NCBI GenBank assembly: GCA_964344765.1
Contig: CAYFOM010000005.1
Coordinates: forward strand, 65,986-129,985
DNA length: 64,000 nt
Direction: 5' to 3'
From: JACNIZ01 sp964344765
Lineage (GTDB): Bacteria; Planctomycetota; UBA1135
Shown: in pieces, positions 62,386-64,000 of the stretch
How the letters are laid out: every line of letters starts with the position of its first letter
How positions within the stretch are numbered: the stretch's first letter is position 1
The notes under the pieces: generated by a model
Database searches by the model: none
What the model saw: only the letters and a program-made list of their open reading frames with translations
Told to the model about the DNA's origin: nothing
Program-made: the position numbers and the translations under genes

Positions 62386-63780
62386 TTACTGGACCGTGAC
62401 CTTCAGGCCGTTGGAGAAGCGAGCGGTGGTAGGAGTGATTTCCAGAGCTTGCGTCCAGGCGGTGACACCCAAAGCAATCGCCGGAATCGGCATCGTAGTG
62501 TTGACGTTACCCGAAGCGTCGGCACTGAAGGCACCGATCATGGTGTAAGGCGAGCCGAGGTCAGCCAAGCCGTACGGGGTAGCGGTCGGACCTGTAGTCA
62601 GCGAGTAAGCCAAGTAAACGTTGGCGCTCGGGATGCAGTTGGACACATCGAGGTTGGCGGTAGCGCCGGCAACCAGGTTGCTGACAGCGTAGATCGGGCA
62701 GCTAATGGTGATGTTGTCCACACCAATGCCATCCAAGTAACCGTACGGGAAGTTGTCCTGCTGGCAGATGGCAACGTAGAAGTCGCCGGAGGTGTCGACG
62801 GTGGTCGAACCCAAGTCACAGGTCAACATGCTCCACTCTTCCAGCGGATCGATGGTGGTGCCCCAGTCGGTCAAGCAAGCTTCCCAGTTCAGGCCGTCGC
62901 TCGAAACGAAGACGCCATCGTTGTCAGCAAACTCTTCACCGTAGTCGATGGCCTGGAAGCTCATCATCATGTCGGTAGCACCGGCGCCATTCAGGCCGAT
63001 GATCAGAGCGTTAGCTACTTCGAAGTAGTTGGTGCTGCCCGGAAGCAGACCCATTTCCAAGTTGTTGGCACCATCGTACGGGTTGATGGCGGCGCCCAAT
63101 TGACCAACGTTGCACCATGCATCGGCATAGTCCAAGCGAGTCGCGGCGTCGAGCATGTTCACGGCCATGTGGCTCGGAACTGCGCCACCGAGGCTTTCGA
63201 AGTTCTCGCGGAAACCGTCAGCCGGCATGAAGGTGGTCGGCAGGTGCGGCCACAGAGCTGGCGGCGGCGGAGGTGCGATGTCGTCTACGACAACGTTGTC
63301 GACTTTCCAATCGTTAGCGTAGTCGCCAACATAGTGGAAGGAAACCTGTACGTCGGCGTTACCGGCGTATGCAGACATGTCGACGTCCAACGGATCGTCA
63401 GTCAGGGTCAGGGTTCCGGTTTCGGAGTAAACAACGGTAAAGGTCAAACCGCCATCGACGGAAACCTCAACGTTGTTGGTGTCACGCCAAGAGGCGAACA
63501 ACTGGTCCTGCGTGCAGTGCAGGTACATTTCGGTGACACCCGAGGCGTCGAACGACGGCGAGATCAAGCTGTTGTCGTTCAGGCCGGTGTAATCGTCGTG
63601 CCAAGCCTTAACCAAACCAAGATCCGGCTCCCAACCAGCAGAGATGCCGTTGTTAGCTTCGGTCCAACCGGTCGGCGGGACGACGCCCGAGTCAAAGTTC
63701 TCGGTGAGAAGGGTAGTTTGAGCGCTAGCGTTGCTGGCGAGAGCAACCAAGCCGGCGCCAATGAGGAGATTACGGAACAT
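62386..63780 (-). CDS. Exported two-module surface protein with shared C-terminal module (paralogue)
   Basis: A protein of 464 residues from ATG 63780. The signal peptide (MFRNLLIGAGLVALASNASAQ) is followed by module 1 at about 22-165 (TENFDSGVVPPTGWTEANNG, WHDDYTGLNDNSLISPSFDA, GDYANDWKVDNVVVDD), a PPPPP linker, module 2 at about 185-365 (FRENFESLGGAVPSHMAVNMLD, AWCNVGQ, YLDGIGVDNITI) and the C-terminal module (TGPTATPYGLADLGSPY, GVTAWTQALEI). It is similar along its whole length to the neighbour at 60852. It has its own terminator (62311-62349). The role is unknown. Confidence 0.78.
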   Translation of the reverse strand: MFRNLLIGAGLVALASNASAQTTLLTENFDSGVVPPTGWTEANNGISAGWEPDLGLVKAWHDDYTGLNDNSLISPSFDASGVTEMYLHCTQDQLFASWRDTNNVEVSVDGGLTFTVVYSETGTLTLTDDPLDVDMSAYAGNADVQVSFHYVGDYANDWKVDNVVVDDIAPPPPPALWPHLPTTFMPADGFRENFESLGGAVPSHMAVNMLDAATRLDYADAWCNVGQLGAAINPYDGANNLEMGLLPGSTNYFEVANALIIGLNGAGATDMMMSFQAIDYGEEFADNDGVFVSSDGLNWEACLTDWGTTIDPLEEWSMLTCDLGSTTVDTSGDFYVAICQQDNFPYGYLDGIGVDNITISCPIYAVSNLVAGATANLDVSNCIPSANVYLAYSLTTGPTATPYGLADLGSPYTMIGAFSADASGNVNTTMPIPAIALGVTAWTQALEITPTTARFSNGLKVTVQ

Positions 63781-64000
63781 TAGGGATTCCAAGGGTTAAA
63801 GGAGGAGTGGCCGTACGGCCTTGGGGAAGGAATTAGCCTAAAGGAATACCCGCCTTAAACCACATTTTTCTTAAAAAATTTAGGAAACCTGAAATCAATA
63901 CTTAACTATTTTTTTGTATCAATTTGTAACAGTTTCGACGAGCAAATGATCAAGCAACATCTTTTCTGTAAAAAGCAGCAGACTCATCAAATGCCTTCCA
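63781..64000. promoter_or_regulatory. Upstream region of the surface gene, with a 12-bp palindrome
   Basis: No coding sequence was seen. A perfect palindrome GGCCGTACGGCC lies at 63809-63820, about 30 bp upstream of the ATG, where an operator or leader hairpin could act. Beyond it the sequence becomes markedly A+T-rich (63860-63930), unlike the rest of the window, as expected for a strong promoter or for the start of a different region beyond the edge. Confidence 0.35.

Noticed and set aside
62449..63783. A 444-codon open frame on the plus strand antisense to the surface gene at 62386
   Set aside because: It mirrors the minus-strand gene with its signal peptide and conserved domains; the plus-strand translation has no domain pattern and arises from the codon bias of the real gene.

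Overview
The window reads as a chromosomal segment of a free-living, Gram-negative-type bacterium, most likely a member of the Planctomycetota or a close relative. This is an inference, not a proven placement. It rests on the moderately high G+C content, many GTG and TTG starts, weak ribosome-binding sites, a fused PurS-PurS-PurL, FG-GAP/UnbV, CotH and lamin-tail secreted proteins, a large family of exported proteins sharing one C-terminal module, and a cytosolic HAD-type purine 5'-nucleotidase. No phage, transposase, CRISPR array or integrase was seen.

Positions 1-5.6 kb hold a 5'-nucleotidase (cut by the left edge), a GmhB-like HAD phosphatase, a degenerate receiver/histidine-kinase-like protein, and a two-gene unit of a polyprenyl glycosylphosphotransferase plus a DUF5658 membrane protein. 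From 19.9 down to 5.7 kb an unbroken minus-strand run carries the complete F-type ATP synthase (atpZ-like, atpI-like, B, E, F, H, A, G, D, C). It continues by a 4-bp overlap into aspS and then infC-rpmI-rplT-pheS-pheT. A good promoter-like pair stands upstream of this run, and infC appears to start at AUC. Positions 20-35 kb are mostly core functions: ndk; a TPR lipoprotein; an ECF sigma/anti-sigma/HtrA-like pseudoprotease operon; accA; purSL-purQ; a ChaN-like protein plus a DUF3568 lipoprotein; purD-fur; and a tail-to-tail sensor kinase and sigma-54 activator pair.

From 35 to 55 kb almost everything is on the minus strand and exported: aminopeptidase N with a small membrane protein, a GIY-YIG/metallopeptidase fusion, a PDZ protein, and then a surface-protein locus. 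That locus contains a CotH/lamin-tail protein, a secreted GH13 enzyme, an FG-GAP protein, a beta-helix protein and three two-module paralogues. tRNA-Arg(TCT), tRNA-His(GTG) and tRNA-Leu(TAG) lie on the plus strand within or beside it. Positions 55-60.8 kb form a plus-strand unit (ThiF/MoeB-like, cysteine-desulfurase-like, MobA-like, large exported helical protein). The right end carries two more tandem copies of the two-module surface protein, each followed by a hairpin terminator.

The most notable signal is an approximately 95-residue C-terminal module shared by eight otherwise different exported proteins. It has an N-terminal half with a GP-x-x-[TS]-like motif and an end with a G-x-x-x-W-x-Q motif, and it always sits at the very C terminus. 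It behaves like a sorting, anchoring or export domain and I do not recognise it as a named family. Other points worth a second look are the pseudoprotease in the sigma-factor operon, the GIY-YIG/gluzincin fusion, the pseudo two-component protein and the AUC start of infC.
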